Shown here piece after piece: positions 43,149 through 52,081 of a DNA stretch of 64,000 bases. The DNA comes from JBCDKH01 sp964388485 (lineage in GTDB: Bacteria > Planctomycetota > Phycisphaerae > Tepidisphaerales > Tepidisphaeraceae): the NCBI GenBank assembly GCA_964388485.1, contig CAYMAS010000009.1:44082-108081 (forward strand), written 5' to 3'. Position 1 is the stretch's first letter. The number at the start of each line of letters is the position of its first letter. Both the position numbers and the translations under genes were made by a program. Under the pieces are notes generated by a model that was not told the DNA's origin, did no database searches, and worked only from the letters and a program-made list of their open reading frames with translations.

Positions 43149-43970
43149 GTGATTCAGAATCTTGATTCCCTTGCCGTCTGTTCCTGGTCGCTCGAGCCGA
43201 CGAGCTGCGACGATCTCATCGCCAAGGTCCGCCAGTGCGGGCTGACCGCGGTGCAGCTTCATCTCGATCCTCTCAGCGATGCGGGTTGGGAGCAGACGCC
43301 GCAGCGGCTTCGTGATGCGGGCATTGAGGTCATCAGCGGCATGGTCAACTGCGTCGGCGAGGACTACGCGTCCATCGCGGCCATCACACGGACGGGCGGC
43401 GTCGTGCCGGACGAGACGTGGCCGAACACTCGCGACGCCATGCAGCAGGCGGCGACATTTGCGAAGGCGATGAACCTATCGCTCGTCACCTTTCATGCCG
43501 GGTTTATTCCACACGACGCGGCCGATCCTTCGCAGGCCAAAATCCTCGACCGCCTCCGAGAATCGGCCTCGATCTTCGCCGACGTCGGCAGCGCGATCGC
43601 CCTGGAGACAGGCCAGGAACCGGCGGAGGCGTTGCAGGCTGTACTCGAAGCGCTCGACCGCGAGAAGGTCGGCGTAAACTTCGACCCGGCCAACATGATC
43701 CTCTACGGCAGCGGCGACCCGATCTCGGCCCTCAAGACGCTGCTGCCAAGGGTCCGCCAAGTCCACCTCAAGGATGCCGTCGCGTCGAATGCTTCAGGCA
43801 GCGAGTGGGGCAGCGAGGTGCCGGTCGGCGAAGGCAGCGTCGACTGGCCTGGATTCTTCGCCACGATCGACACGGCCAACGTGAACGCTGCGATTGAACG
43901 CGAAGCCGGGGAGGCTCGCGTTGATGACGTGCGGACGGCGGTGCGGTTTGTCGATCAGCTTGCTGCTTGA
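43149..43970 (+). CDS. Sugar phosphate isomerase/epimerase (AP-endonuclease-2/xylose-isomerase-like TIM barrel)
   Basis: 273 residues from GTG 43149, preceded by AAGGAG. Motifs of the family: AVCSWSLEPTSCDDLIAKV, AVQLHLDPLSDAG, LVTFHAGFIPHDAAD, IALETGQEPAEALQAVLEAL (metal Glu), VGVNFDPANMILYGSGDP (Asp), VRQVHLKDAV (His, Lys), VPVGEGSVDWPGFF (Glu-rich end). Members isomerise or epimerise keto sugars and inosose. It is the last gene of the importer operon and probably converts the imported sugar with the preceding dehydrogenase. A family 1 palindromic repeat follows immediately. Confidence 0.88.
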   Translation: MIQNLDSLAVCSWSLEPTSCDDLIAKVRQCGLTAVQLHLDPLSDAGWEQTPQRLRDAGIEVISGMVNCVGEDYASIAAITRTGGVVPDETWPNTRDAMQQAATFAKAMNLSLVTFHAGFIPHDAADPSQAKILDRLRESASIFADVGSAIALETGQEPAEALQAVLEALDREKVGVNFDPANMILYGSGDPISALKTLLPRVRQVHLKDAVASNASGSEWGSEVPVGEGSVDWPGFFATIDTANVNAAIEREAGEARVDDVRTAVRFVDQLAA

Positions 43971-43978
43971 CTGACTTC

Positions 43979-44073
43979 TCCGTCATCCCGAGCGAAGCCG
44001 AGGGAACTCGCTCGATGCTCCTACGCTCGCGAACTAGGTCCTTCGGCTCGCTGCGCTCGCTCAGGATGACGGA
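43979..44073. repeat. Dispersed palindromic repeat, family 1, copy 4
   Basis: Left arm TCCGTCATCCCGAGCGAAGC from 43979; right arm (44035-44073) ends CAGGATGACGGA and is the more diverged arm. It lies in the 114-bp gap between the convergent ends of the isomerase and fbp genes. Confidence 0.8.
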
Positions 44074-44084
44074 GGGGCAACGTC

Positions 44085-46043
44085 CTACCAGCTCCGGCCG
44101 TCCGTCGGTGGGCGGATGCTGTTGTTGCGGTAGCCTTCGATCAACCGTTCGAGCATTCGCATCTCATTACGCAATTCCGCTCCACGCTCGGTATCGCCCA
44201 TGCGACGCGGCTTATCGAATTGCTGTATCGGCTGAACCTGCGGGACGATGTCGACACCTTCGGCAATCGCCGACTCGACCGAGTCGAAATGGTGGTGCAT
44301 CGCCAGGACCGTCTTGTCCGGCTCAAGCACCAGCGTATAGCCGCGATCGCCGTAGGCCTCACTGAAGGCACCGTCGATCGTGATGGCCTTGCCGCTCCGC
44401 TTCATCGGATCCTCGCCCGCCTCAATCTTGACCGGCACGTGGCCGTTGACGATCAGGCCCCGCTCCGGATCAACCCCGAAGTCTCGCAACACCTTCTCGC
44501 AGAACCACGGCTCATGAATGAGCTTGAAGTACGGGTTCTTCTCTTCGTGGTGCGTTGCCTTGTCGTCGATGAAGTCTCGCTCGAACGTCTTGATTCGGTC
44601 CTTGCCGAACAGCGGTGAACGTGGACCGTTCCAGAGATACCACAGGAAATCCAGGTCATCCTCCCGGCGGTGCGACAGGGCCCGCAGGACCACTCGCTCG
44701 ATTGCGTCGAACATGGCCTGGCCCGCGACCTCCTGGCCGTCGATTTCCAGCGGCAGAAAGTCGCCCGCGTCGTCTGTTGCGACGCAGCCGTGAAAGATGA
44801 GATGGTCGTCCCGTCGCAGGTACATGCTGCCGTGCGAGACGAGGTACCGCATCTGCCGCTGAAGCGGGGCGCTGCACTGGAAGCTGTTCTTGAGCCGGTC
44901 GAGGCAGATCTGCTCATCCGGGCTGAGCTGGTAGGGGTGATTCGGGTCGATCGTCGGCAGCCGCTTGTCGCGAAGTTGGTAGACGTCGCCGTCGAGCGTG
45001 ATGGTGCCGTTCTCGCGGTCGATGCGGTGCATCAGCCGGCGGTCGTCTAGCTCCCATTCCGGGTGCCGCTCGATCATCTGGCCCTCGAGCTTGAACTGCA
45101 TGATGGCAACCGCCTTCTGCATGCGGGCAATGAGCCACTTGGGCCGCATGCCTTCTGGCTTGGGCAGGAAGTGAACCGCCGGGTCGCCGTCGTAGACGCT
45201 GCGGACGAGGTTGTCGAGCGGCGTGAGCGGGATGCCGTAGCCCTCGTCGATCTGGCTCAAACGCCTGTATCGCAGCGACACCCGCAGGCACAGGCAGATC
45301 AACGCCTCGTTGCCGAGGGCCGCCCCGAGCCAGGTGACGTCGTGGTTGCCCCAGACGATTCGCACCTTCGGCTGCTGGCTGAGGTAGTCGATGACGCGGT
45401 CGCCCCGCGGCCCGCGATCCCAGCAGTCGCCGTTGATGATGAGCTCGTAGATCGCCAAGTTGCGAACAAGCCTGCCCACGACGTGGACGAGGTCGAGTGC
45501 GGCATCTCGACTCGCCAGCTCCGCGACGATGGCATTGAAGAAGTCGTCGCTGCGGCCTGTCGTTGGCTCCTGCATCATCTCGACGAGCAGCTCACGATGC
45601 GCCTGTGGAAAGACGCCAATCTGCCGCTTGAGGCTGTAGCTGGTAGATAGCTCGCGAGCGAGTTCCAGCTGGAGCTGGAGCATGCGCGAGACGTATTGCT
45701 GGATGTCGTTGCGGTTGGTCAGCGTCCGCTTGAGCGTTTCGGTGACTTCGGCCGGATAGAAGGTCAGCGTCAAGAACTCTTGGAGCTCGTCATCGCTCAG
45801 GCGGCGAGCGAACAGCTTTTCGATGGTTGGCCGAAGAGTGCCGCTGGCGTTGTTGATGATGTGGCGGAGCTTCTTGTCTTCTCCATGGATGTCGCTGATG
45901 ACGTGCACGGTGCCTTTAGGGAGCGTGCAGACGGCGGAGAGCCGGGCCAGTTCGGCCATGGCAGCCTCGACGGTCGGGAATCGTTCGGCCAGCTGTTGAA
46001 GCAGGACCAGCTCGTAATCATCTCCACGGGACATCTCTGTCAT
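44085..46043 (-). CDS. fbp: Fructose-1,6-bisphosphatase class III
   Basis: 652 residues, the usual size of class III FBPase (FBPase_2). The calcineurin-like metal site is complete: VHVISDIHGEDKKLRHI (Asp, His), IINGDCWDRGPRGDRVIDYL (GDxxDRG) and RIVWGNHDVTWLGAALGN (GNHD), with later His in LVSHGSMYLRRDDHLIFHGC and LIVNGHVPVKIEAGEDPM. It hydrolyses fructose-1,6-bisphosphate to fructose-6-phosphate in gluconeogenesis. The first ATG (46043) and a second three codons on (46034, MSRGDDYEL) are both possible. It is transcribed alone, convergent with the importer operon and divergent from the PEP-CTERM gene at 46265. The class is known from Firmicutes and planctomycetes. Confidence 0.94.
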   Translation of the reverse strand: MTEMSRGDDYELVLLQQLAERFPTVEAAMAELARLSAVCTLPKGTVHVISDIHGEDKKLRHIINNASGTLRPTIEKLFARRLSDDELQEFLTLTFYPAEVTETLKRTLTNRNDIQQYVSRMLQLQLELARELSTSYSLKRQIGVFPQAHRELLVEMMQEPTTGRSDDFFNAIVAELASRDAALDLVHVVGRLVRNLAIYELIINGDCWDRGPRGDRVIDYLSQQPKVRIVWGNHDVTWLGAALGNEALICLCLRVSLRYRRLSQIDEGYGIPLTPLDNLVRSVYDGDPAVHFLPKPEGMRPKWLIARMQKAVAIMQFKLEGQMIERHPEWELDDRRLMHRIDRENGTITLDGDVYQLRDKRLPTIDPNHPYQLSPDEQICLDRLKNSFQCSAPLQRQMRYLVSHGSMYLRRDDHLIFHGCVATDDAGDFLPLEIDGQEVAGQAMFDAIERVVLRALSHRREDDLDFLWYLWNGPRSPLFGKDRIKTFERDFIDDKATHHEEKNPYFKLIHEPWFCEKVLRDFGVDPERGLIVNGHVPVKIEAGEDPMKRSGKAITIDGAFSEAYGDRGYTLVLEPDKTVLAMHHHFDSVESAIAEGVDIVPQVQPIQQFDKPRRMGDTERGAELRNEMRMLERLIEGYRNNSIRPPTDGRSW

Positions 46044-46264
46044 GAGCGGTCAATCTAGGAGAGCCGGCGGTGCCGGCGCCGCTTGTAGCGGCATCGGCGG
46101 GTCGTTTCCGCTGCGATCAGCCGCTCACAGAATTCTGATCAAATGAATTGCTTCTTCCATGTAAGGTTTCCCCTGAAGCGGCGACGCGAAGCCGGACGGA
46201 TGCTCCGCTCCGGCACGCTGTACGACGCCTCCCCTTCCTCCCACCATCTTCCGGAAACCCGACA

Positions 46265-46864
46265 ATGCACTTTCCCACCCTCGCCCTCGCCTCCGCGGCT
46301 GCTCTGGCCCTAGTCGCCCCGACCTCGGCTCAGATCACACTCGCGCCCGGCGACCTGTCGCTCGAGTTGGCCGACCCGAGTTCCCCCTTCGACTTTATCT
46401 TCTCGCTCGATATCGTCGCCGACATCGTCGACCCGACGCTGGGCGACCTTTCGGGATACAGCCTCGGCTTCAATCTCGTTGCGGCACCCGGTAACCCGTC
46501 CGATGGCAGCGTGACGCTCGCTGACATCACCAATGACAGCCAATTCGCGTTTGCCCCGGACGCCACGCTCGTCACGACGCTCGCTCCGGATGGCACCAGC
46601 GTCACGGGCGACTTTACCCTTGCCTCAATCGCTACGCCTGTCGAAGGCGACATCCTCGGCACGGTTGATTTTGCAGTCTTGACCGGCAGCACGATCGGCG
46701 AGTTCCTGCTGGAAATCGACGACAACGCCACCAGCTTCAACCTCGCCGACGGCGGTGTGGCAAGTTTTGTCGCTCCGGCCAACTTCATCATTCCCGAGCC
46801 CGCTAGTGCCGGCCTGCTGCTGGCCACCGGTGTTCTCGCCCTGCGGCATCGCCGCTCCGCCTGA
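46265..46864 (+). CDS. Small PEP-CTERM protein with cohesin-like fold
   Basis: 199 residues. Signal peptide MHFPTLALASAAALALVAPT, cut near SAQ. The mature domain (about 24-170) is beta-rich with ITLAPGDLSLELADPSS, DLSGYSLGFNLVAAPG and GDILGTVDFAVLTGSTIGEF; the last resembles cohesin-type or PEP-CTERM cohesin-like modules, which would fit the dockerin-like repeats on other secreted proteins in the window, but this is only a pattern match. The C-terminus IIPEPASAGLLLATGVLA plus RHRRSA is a PEP-CTERM signal. It stands alone, with a terminator after it. The upstream gap (46044-46264) includes an AT-rich stretch (46125-46165) suitable for a promoter. Confidence 0.75.
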   Translation: MHFPTLALASAAALALVAPTSAQITLAPGDLSLELADPSSPFDFIFSLDIVADIVDPTLGDLSGYSLGFNLVAAPGNPSDGSVTLADITNDSQFAFAPDATLVTTLAPDGTSVTGDFTLASIATPVEGDILGTVDFAVLTGSTIGEFLLEIDDNATSFNLADGGVASFVAPANFIIPEPASAGLLLATGVLALRHRRSA

Positions 46865-46886
46865 CCCATTCTGACATTTTCTTCAG

Positions 46887-46915
46887 CACGGCCTCCGGCA
46901 TCCGCCGGGGGCCGT
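46887..46915 (+). terminator. Hairpin terminator after PEP-CTERM gene
   Basis: CACGGCC-T-CCGGC, loop ATCC, GCCGG-G-GGCCGTG, then TTCGTTCGG. It begins 22 bp after the stop at 46864. The stem is strong and the T-tract weak. Confidence 0.6.
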
Positions 46916-46977
46916 GTTCGTTCGGTTATGCAGATTTAGCCGCTCGCGTCGATGGGTCAGTTGAGCAAGCATCTTGG

Positions 46978-47745
46978 GTGTCCGACGCTCACCTCTGCTT
47001 TGCCAGCTTCAATATCCGCACGCCGCTGCTGCTCGATGGAGCGAATCGCTGGTCGAAACGCAAAGGCCTCGTGGCCGATGTTATCCGCGACGTGCTGCAG
47101 CCTGACGTGATCGGCCTGCAGGAGTGCACGATCGAACAAGCGACTTTTCTTGCCGATGCGATGCCGAAGTACGATTGGGTCGGCGTCGGCAGGAGCGACG
47201 GTCGGCAGCGGGGCGAGATGGTGCCGATCTTCTACAAGCGGGATCGCGTCGAGCAGTTGGACGCGTGCCACTTCTGGCTGAGCACGAGGCCCGATCAGCC
47301 GGGAAGTCGATCGTGGTTGAGCAGCTTTCCGCGGATGGTGACGTGGGCGAGGTTCAAGGCGAGCGGCAAAGAGTTTGCCTTCTTCAACACACACTTCGAC
47401 CACATCAGCACCAGAGCCCGCCGCGAGTCGGCAAAGCTCTTGCTGGAGCGTGTGACGGACGTTCACGCCGATGGTGCCACGCCCTGCATCGTCGCCGGCG
47501 ACTTCAACGACGTTCCCGCCAGCCAGCCACACGAGATCTTGACGTCGACGGTGCTGGGCGATCCGGCTCCCGAGGACGCGGCCGGCACCTACCACCGATT
47601 CACCGGAAATGCCACCCGCCGCATCGACTGGTTGCTGGCGACGAGCGAGTGGGGCGAGTTGACGTACCGCTTGGACACGACGAGCCGCGACGGGCGGTGG
47701 CCGAGCGATCATCATGCCATCACTCTGGAGGCGAGCTTGGTTTGA
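46978..47745 (+). CDS. Endonuclease/exonuclease/phosphatase (EEP) family hydrolase
   Basis: 255 residues from GTG 46978. Motifs in order: CFASFNIRTPLLLDG (Asn), DVIGLQECTIEQATFL (Glu metal ligand), FAFFNTHFDHISTRARRESA (His), CIVAGDFNDVPASQPHEIL (GDFN), RRIDWLLAT (Asp), WPSDHHAITLEASL (SDHH). This is the complete catalytic set of the DNase I-like fold. Members range from AP endonucleases to sphingomyelinases and inositol phosphatases. RRIDWLLA and DHYPV-like endings point to a small-molecule or lipid phosphodiesterase rather than DNA repair, but this cannot be fixed. No signal peptide. The DoxX-like gene follows after about 100 bp. Confidence 0.85.
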   Translation: MSDAHLCFASFNIRTPLLLDGANRWSKRKGLVADVIRDVLQPDVIGLQECTIEQATFLADAMPKYDWVGVGRSDGRQRGEMVPIFYKRDRVEQLDACHFWLSTRPDQPGSRSWLSSFPRMVTWARFKASGKEFAFFNTHFDHISTRARRESAKLLLERVTDVHADGATPCIVAGDFNDVPASQPHEILTSTVLGDPAPEDAAGTYHRFTGNATRRIDWLLATSEWGELTYRLDTTSRDGRWPSDHHAITLEASLV

Positions 47746-47849
47746 TGAGCCAATCGAGTCCGCCGTTCAAAAGCGACCGTCTGCCACATGAGGCGATTCG
47801 TCACGGTCTACCCGCTTCTGCTGGCTGCCGCGGTCTCGAATCATCCGGC

Positions 47850-48320
47850 ATGAAAACCTCGACCCTGCCGACACGATTCGACACGCTCGACCTCAGGATC
47901 AGCCAAAGCCTGGACCGCTACGGCGTGCGCTCCATGAGGCTGGCCTTGGCGTTTGTCTTCATCGTCTTTGGCCTCCTCAAGCCGCTGGGCGTGAGCCCGG
48001 CGGCGGGATTACTGGCGGCGACGGTGGAATGGGTGCCCTTCGTCTCGACAGAATCCATGCTCCACCTCATCGGCTGGTGGGAGGTCGCGATCGGCGTCTG
48101 CTTCCTGTGGCGGCCAATGTTGCGGATCGGCATCTTGCTGCTGGCCATGCAGATGGTCGGCACGTTCCTGCCGCTAGTCGTCGTGCCGGACGCGACGTGG
48201 CAGGCCAACGGGGCTCCGACCATGGAAGGGCAGTACATCCTCAAAAACCTCCTCATCATCAGCGGGGCCATGATCGTCGGCGGCACCGCACGAACGAAGG
48301 CGGACGGCCGACTGCTGTAG
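47850..48320 (+). CDS. DoxX-like four-helix membrane protein
   Basis: 156 residues from ATG 47850. Four hydrophobic helices: LALAFVFIVFGLLKPLG (about 30-50), an amphipathic LLAATVEWVPFVS, MLHLIGWWEVAIGVCFLW, MLRIGILLLAMQMVGTFLPL and LKNLLIISGAMIVGGTA. Helix spacing and the GWWE and N-terminal F-x-x-G-x-x-K pattern fit the DoxX/DUF417-type group. These are small inner-membrane proteins, some linked to quinone or thiol redox stress; their function is mostly unknown. It is convergent with the DUF4914-like gene. Confidence 0.65.
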   Translation: MKTSTLPTRFDTLDLRISQSLDRYGVRSMRLALAFVFIVFGLLKPLGVSPAAGLLAATVEWVPFVSTESMLHLIGWWEVAIGVCFLWRPMLRIGILLLAMQMVGTFLPLVVVPDATWQANGAPTMEGQYILKNLLIISGAMIVGGTARTKADGRLL

Positions 48321-48359
48321 TCGACCGTCCGCCGATTGATCCGTTGATCGATCTCCGTC

Positions 48360-50348
48360 TCAGGACCACTTCGACAACGCGTCGTAATCCTTCAGGCTCG
48401 CACCGTCGAGGCAGGCCTCAATGATCTCTTTGCCCTTCTTGTCGAGGTCGTCGTGCTGGAACTCGCGGACCTGCTGGTAGAAGAAGTCCGACAGGATCTT
48501 CTCACCAGCTTTGAAGCCCTCCATGCCGACTTCAGGCTGCGTCTCGACCTGCAGGAACCAGTGACCGATCTGCATGCCTTCTATCTGGATGGTGCTTCGC
48601 GTCCGGCCCAGGAGCGGGCAGGGAGACTCAACGAGGTGCTCAGGAGCAAACGGCGTTGCACCGCGGCGGGCGAGATACTCGCGGGTGATCCACTGCGGGC
48701 TGAAGCCGGTTTCCCAGCAGCCGACGTGCTGGTTGGGCATGAGCACGAACATCGTGTCGGGAGTGCCGAGGATCTGGCGGAGGATGAGGTTCGCCTGATC
48801 TACCTTGCGACCCGTGGCAAAAGGCCAGTAGCTGCCGACGCCCTCGCTGGTCATGCCGCCGGTGTCGACGATGGACGGGTTGGCGTGACCCCGTGGGGCT
48901 ACCAGTCGCCACAACCAAGCCAGGCTCGGCGGCAGGATGTGGAACATGCCCATGATGCCGTACGTCGGCTTCTCCTTCGTGCAAGGCGGACAACGCACGC
49001 CGAAGCTGCGGACGTCGACCTCGACTTGGTCGTTAACGATGCCCGGCATGGCCTGACGCGGCATCACCAGTCGCGGGTTCGGGCATGGCTTCCCCGGCTC
49101 ATCCATGATGTGCTCCCAGATCAACGCCGTCGCGTCCGGCTTGGCATCGATGTTCAGGAAGAGCAGCGGCTCGCTCGGATGGATCGTGACCTTCTCCAGG
49201 TGCGGGTCTTTGCCGTAGTTCGTGATGTGGTTCACACGGAGGAACCAGGCGTCTTCGGCGTCGCTGACGGTGAGCTTGTGCTGGCCGGGCGTGTTGAGGT
49301 CGTGGTCGTAGTGGCACAGGGCCATGTCGTCCGTCACCGGCTCGAGCAGGCAGCCGCGGGCCAGAGCGAGGTAGCGGCTTTCGCCGGTCACGGTGTTGGT
49401 GCCCATGCGGAGCCGGCCGTCGGCTTCGCGGTGCATGTGCTCGAGCATCTCGCTCTTGCCGCCACCGGAGGCGCCTTCGTGCATGAAGACGGTCGCGTTG
49501 TCGTAAGGCGTGGTGACGCGGACGGTCGAGCAGTGGGCGGTGACGAAGTCGTCGCGTTCACCCAGGTTGAGCAGCATCCCGTAGATGCCCTTCTTCGCCG
49601 ACGGCCCGGGGTAGAGGTTGTAGCTGAAGAGCTCATGCAGTTCGTCGCGACGATTGTGGACGACGATCTGCTTGCCGTCGAAGTGCGTATGCCGGAACGG
49701 CGGGGCGACGTAAACGATGGCCTCGTGCCAGTAGTCGTCGCCCATCTCCATGATGTCCTCGACCGGCACCATGCCTTGGAGCATGGCCAAGCCGAGGGCG
49801 AAGAAGGCCGCGTTGGCGGGAGCGATGGCAATGCCCGGCAGCGTGTGGTCGAGCTGGCCAGCGTTGAAGAAGAGAACGGCCAGGTCCTGTGTCTTGAGCC
49901 ACTCGAACGTCTCCTGCCTTGTCGGCTCGAAGGGCTTGCCGAAGCGGTCGTCGAAGGTGGGCTTGTCCGTTCGCTGCTGGTCGCCGATGACCATGCAGTT
50001 GGCATCGCGACGCCGCATGTAGGCCTCGGTGTAGTTGGCACTGATGCCGTTCTTGACGCGGCAGACCTTGAGCTCGTCATACTGGCCTTTGCCCGGAACG
50101 TCGTAGCTGACGGTGAAGTAGCCGTCGGGCGAGGTCTTGTCGGCCGGGACGCTGGCTTCGACCAGTTGTTCGATGCTGCTGGCGAAGGTGACGCTCGGGG
50201 CTGCCTGGAGCAGATCGCGGGCACTGTGGCTGATGTCGATCTTAGCCAGGACCTCTTCGACGGTGGGCGAGGTGCCTCCGCCGGCGGTGATGCGTCCTCC
50301 GCTGGAGGTGGTGGAAGTGGGGGCGTCGCCGTTGAGGGTAGTGGTCAT
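48360..50348 (-). CDS. DUF4914-like protein with PEP carboxykinase-type P-loop
   Basis: 662 residues. After a Ser/Thr-rich tail (1-30), the central part has ATVFMHEGASGGGKSEMLEH (about 305-325), a P-loop of the kind seen in phosphoenolpyruvate carboxykinases (GxSGxGKT/S) rather than AAA proteins. Upstream are VLFFNAGQLDHTLPGIAI and YVAPPFRHTHFDGKQIV; downstream LCHYDHDLNTPGQHKLTVSD, LFLNIDAKPDATALIWEH, CPPCTKEKPTYGIMGMFHIL and VLMPNQHVGCWETGFSPQWI, with several conserved Cys and His residues. I recognise this as probably the DUF4914 family, whose reaction is unknown. It is downstream of astB on the same strand with a 221-bp gap (50349-50569) that holds nothing I can name. Cytoplasmic. Confidence 0.65.
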   Translation of the reverse strand: MTTTLNGDAPTSTTSSGGRITAGGGTSPTVEEVLAKIDISHSARDLLQAAPSVTFASSIEQLVEASVPADKTSPDGYFTVSYDVPGKGQYDELKVCRVKNGISANYTEAYMRRRDANCMVIGDQQRTDKPTFDDRFGKPFEPTRQETFEWLKTQDLAVLFFNAGQLDHTLPGIAIAPANAAFFALGLAMLQGMVPVEDIMEMGDDYWHEAIVYVAPPFRHTHFDGKQIVVHNRRDELHELFSYNLYPGPSAKKGIYGMLLNLGERDDFVTAHCSTVRVTTPYDNATVFMHEGASGGGKSEMLEHMHREADGRLRMGTNTVTGESRYLALARGCLLEPVTDDMALCHYDHDLNTPGQHKLTVSDAEDAWFLRVNHITNYGKDPHLEKVTIHPSEPLLFLNIDAKPDATALIWEHIMDEPGKPCPNPRLVMPRQAMPGIVNDQVEVDVRSFGVRCPPCTKEKPTYGIMGMFHILPPSLAWLWRLVAPRGHANPSIVDTGGMTSEGVGSYWPFATGRKVDQANLILRQILGTPDTMFVLMPNQHVGCWETGFSPQWITREYLARRGATPFAPEHLVESPCPLLGRTRSTIQIEGMQIGHWFLQVETQPEVGMEGFKAGEKILSDFFYQQVREFQHDDLDKKGKEIIEACLDGASLKDYDALSKWS

Positions 50349-50569
50349 CGGTGGGTCTCTCGTCGGTCAGGAAGGTGGATGCGGCAGGACATCGGCCGCC
50401 GGGAGATAAAAGGATCAATGAGTCGGATTTTCTTTCTGCCAGTTCACTTGGTACGAGTTGTCGCGGTAGCTGCTGCGACAGATGGACGTCGCTCCGCAGC
50501 CGCGGCAAGGATGCGCATCACGGCGACAGGATCAACCGCTGCTGCTCCACAAAATCGAGCAGGAGCCGG

Positions 50570-52072
50570 TCAGATCACCGGCAGGTCCAGAATCTCCCGC
50601 AGCTCGTCCAACGCCGCCTCTGACTCGTGGTACAGCCGCACGTCCGCCAGGTCCGCGGGCGTCAGATGATCGCGGTAGTGCCGGTTCACCCAGCCGACGA
50701 GCGTCTCGTGCAGCTGTGGCGTCCAGAAGACGTTGCCCCGCACGGCCGAGCGTTCTTCGTCGCTGAGCACGACCCGCAGCCGCAAGCACGCCGGACCGCC
50801 GCCGTTCTTCATGCTCTGGCGAACGTCGACCCGCACGGCCCTAGTGACCGGGTTGTCCTCCCGGAGAATCCGCTCGATCGCCGCCTTGGCGGTGGGCACC
50901 TCGTCGCACTCGGCGGGGTAGATGAGGGCCATCTCACCGGTCGGCAGCGTGACGAGTTGGCTGTTGAAGAGGTAGGAGCGGACAGCGTCTTCGAGCGGAA
51001 GCTCCGCCTCTGTCAGGACAAAACGGGTCACGTCGAACGACTCCGGCATGACGTCGTGCCACGCTCGTTCGTGCAGGAGCAACATCGACTCGTTGCCGAC
51101 GCAGATGACGTCGTTGTGAAAGACGCCCGCAGCGATGGCGTCAACGTGTTGTTGAAGGAAATGGGCCGCGTCACCGAGCTGGTGCTGCTCGGCAACCGCC
51201 TGACTGGCTTCGAGCGTCTGACGCGGCATGAAGCGTCTGTCTTGAGCCGCGGACCCACGGTCCGCCGGTCTGGCGAGTTGAGCTTGCTGCAGGTCGTTTC
51301 GCCTTCGGAAGCTTAGCTTACTCGGGACCTTATGGCTCCGGGAGAAAGCGGCATCGGCTTGGGTCGCATGACTCGTCAGACCGGCGGCTCGTGGAGGCGC
51401 GGCTATAGACCGCCCGTACACGAACCACTCAACGCCGGGATCACCGTGTCGCTGACAAGACCGTGTGTGGTTCGCCGCCCCTTCGTCGGGCAGGTTCGCC
51501 GGCAACGGCGGATGGACCTTGAAGTACCGCTCGTCGCCGAACAGGTGCTCGAAGACCGTTAGCCGCTCCAGTGACTCCAACGCCCGATGCCGCTGGCTGG
51601 CGAGGTTGGCGATGGTGAAGTGGCAGCGACCGTCGGCCGTATCCGGACTCGGCGAGACCGTCGCGGCGTTCGCGGCCCACATCGCCGACGCACTCGACGC
51701 GATCGCCAGATTCCGCCGCCCCTCGTCGCCGGCCTTGGCGGCATCTTCGAGAATCGCGGCCACGTTGTAGGGTGGGCCCCGGCCCACCTCGGGTTCTGCG
51801 GTGCCACCAGATGGTGGGCCGGGGCCCACCCTACGGCCGTACCCGCAGCTCATAAGATACCCCAGATGCGGCCTCCGCTGCGGCGGCAGGACGGCCTGCG
51901 GCACACCCATCTCCGCCAGCAGCTTCATCTTCGCCAAGCCCTCCAACGCCGCGGCTTTGGGCGAGCTGACCTGGTCCTTCGACGCCATCGACGCCAGGTT
52001 CCCGCTGCCCAGGCCCGCGTAGTTGTGCGTCGGGCCGACGAGGCCGTCGAAGTTGTACTCGCGAGAGGTCAT
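50570..52072 (-). CDS. astB: N-succinylarginine dihydrolase AstB carrying two in-frame palindromic-element inserts
   Basis: 500 residues against about 447 in E. coli. The start MTSREYNFDGLVGPTHNYAG is standard. Conserved blocks remain: SSASAMWAANAATVSPSPDT, DEGAANHTR, VEWFVYGR, PRQTLEASQAV, GVFHNDVICVGNESML, YLFNSQLVTLPTGEM, ESMKNGG-like QSMKNGGGPACLRLRVVLS with the catalytic Cys. Extra residues occur at two places. About 22 residues (GPGPPSGGTAEPEVGRGPP region) before the SSASAMW block come from a palindrome at 51767-51834. About 50 residues between VYGR and PRQT come from an element at 51244-51404. Both leave the frame open. The enzyme removes two ammonia from succinylarginine in arginine catabolism. 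It lies downstream of astD, with another palindrome between them. Activity with the inserts is unproven; both fall where the family has variable loops. Confidence 0.9.
   Translation of the reverse strand: MTSREYNFDGLVGPTHNYAGLGSGNLASMASKDQVSSPKAAALEGLAKMKLLAEMGVPQAVLPPQRRPHLGYLMSCGYGRRVGPGPPSGGTAEPEVGRGPPYNVAAILEDAAKAGDEGRRNLAIASSASAMWAANAATVSPSPDTADGRCHFTIANLASQRHRALESLERLTVFEHLFGDERYFKVHPPLPANLPDEGAANHTRSCQRHGDPGVEWFVYGRSIAAPPRAAGLTSHATQADAAFSRSHKVPSKLSFRRRNDLQQAQLARPADRGSAAQDRRFMPRQTLEASQAVAEQHQLGDAAHFLQQHVDAIAAGVFHNDVICVGNESMLLLHERAWHDVMPESFDVTRFVLTEAELPLEDAVRSYLFNSQLVTLPTGEMALIYPAECDEVPTAKAAIERILREDNPVTRAVRVDVRQSMKNGGGPACLRLRVVLSDEERSAVRGNVFWTPQLHETLVGWVNRHYRDHLTPADLADVRLYHESEAALDELREILDLPVI
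51244..51404. repeat. Palindromic element, family 2, inside astB
   Basis: Left arm (51244-51272) starts GAGCCGCGGACCCACGGTCC and differs little from 40292-40320; right arm about 51377-51404 is a diverged complement. On the astB strand it reads PPRAAGLTSHATQADAAFSR and on, the same frame as in the permease gene. Confidence 0.8.
51767..51834. repeat. Palindromic element, family 3, inside astB
   Basis: GTAGGGTGGGCCCCGGCC-type arms: 51767-51788 and 51813-51834 are perfect 22-bp complements around a 24-bp loop. The 68-bp element adds about 22 codons in frame. A relative is at 52082-52163. Confidence 0.85.
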
Positions 52073-52081
52073 CGATCTTCT

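Noticed and set aside
48453..50669. 738-codon plus-strand frame opposite the DUF4914-like gene
   Set aside because: Its composition (Val-, Arg-, His-rich, no motifs) marks it as a shadow; the minus-strand frame has a P-loop and ordered conserved blocks.
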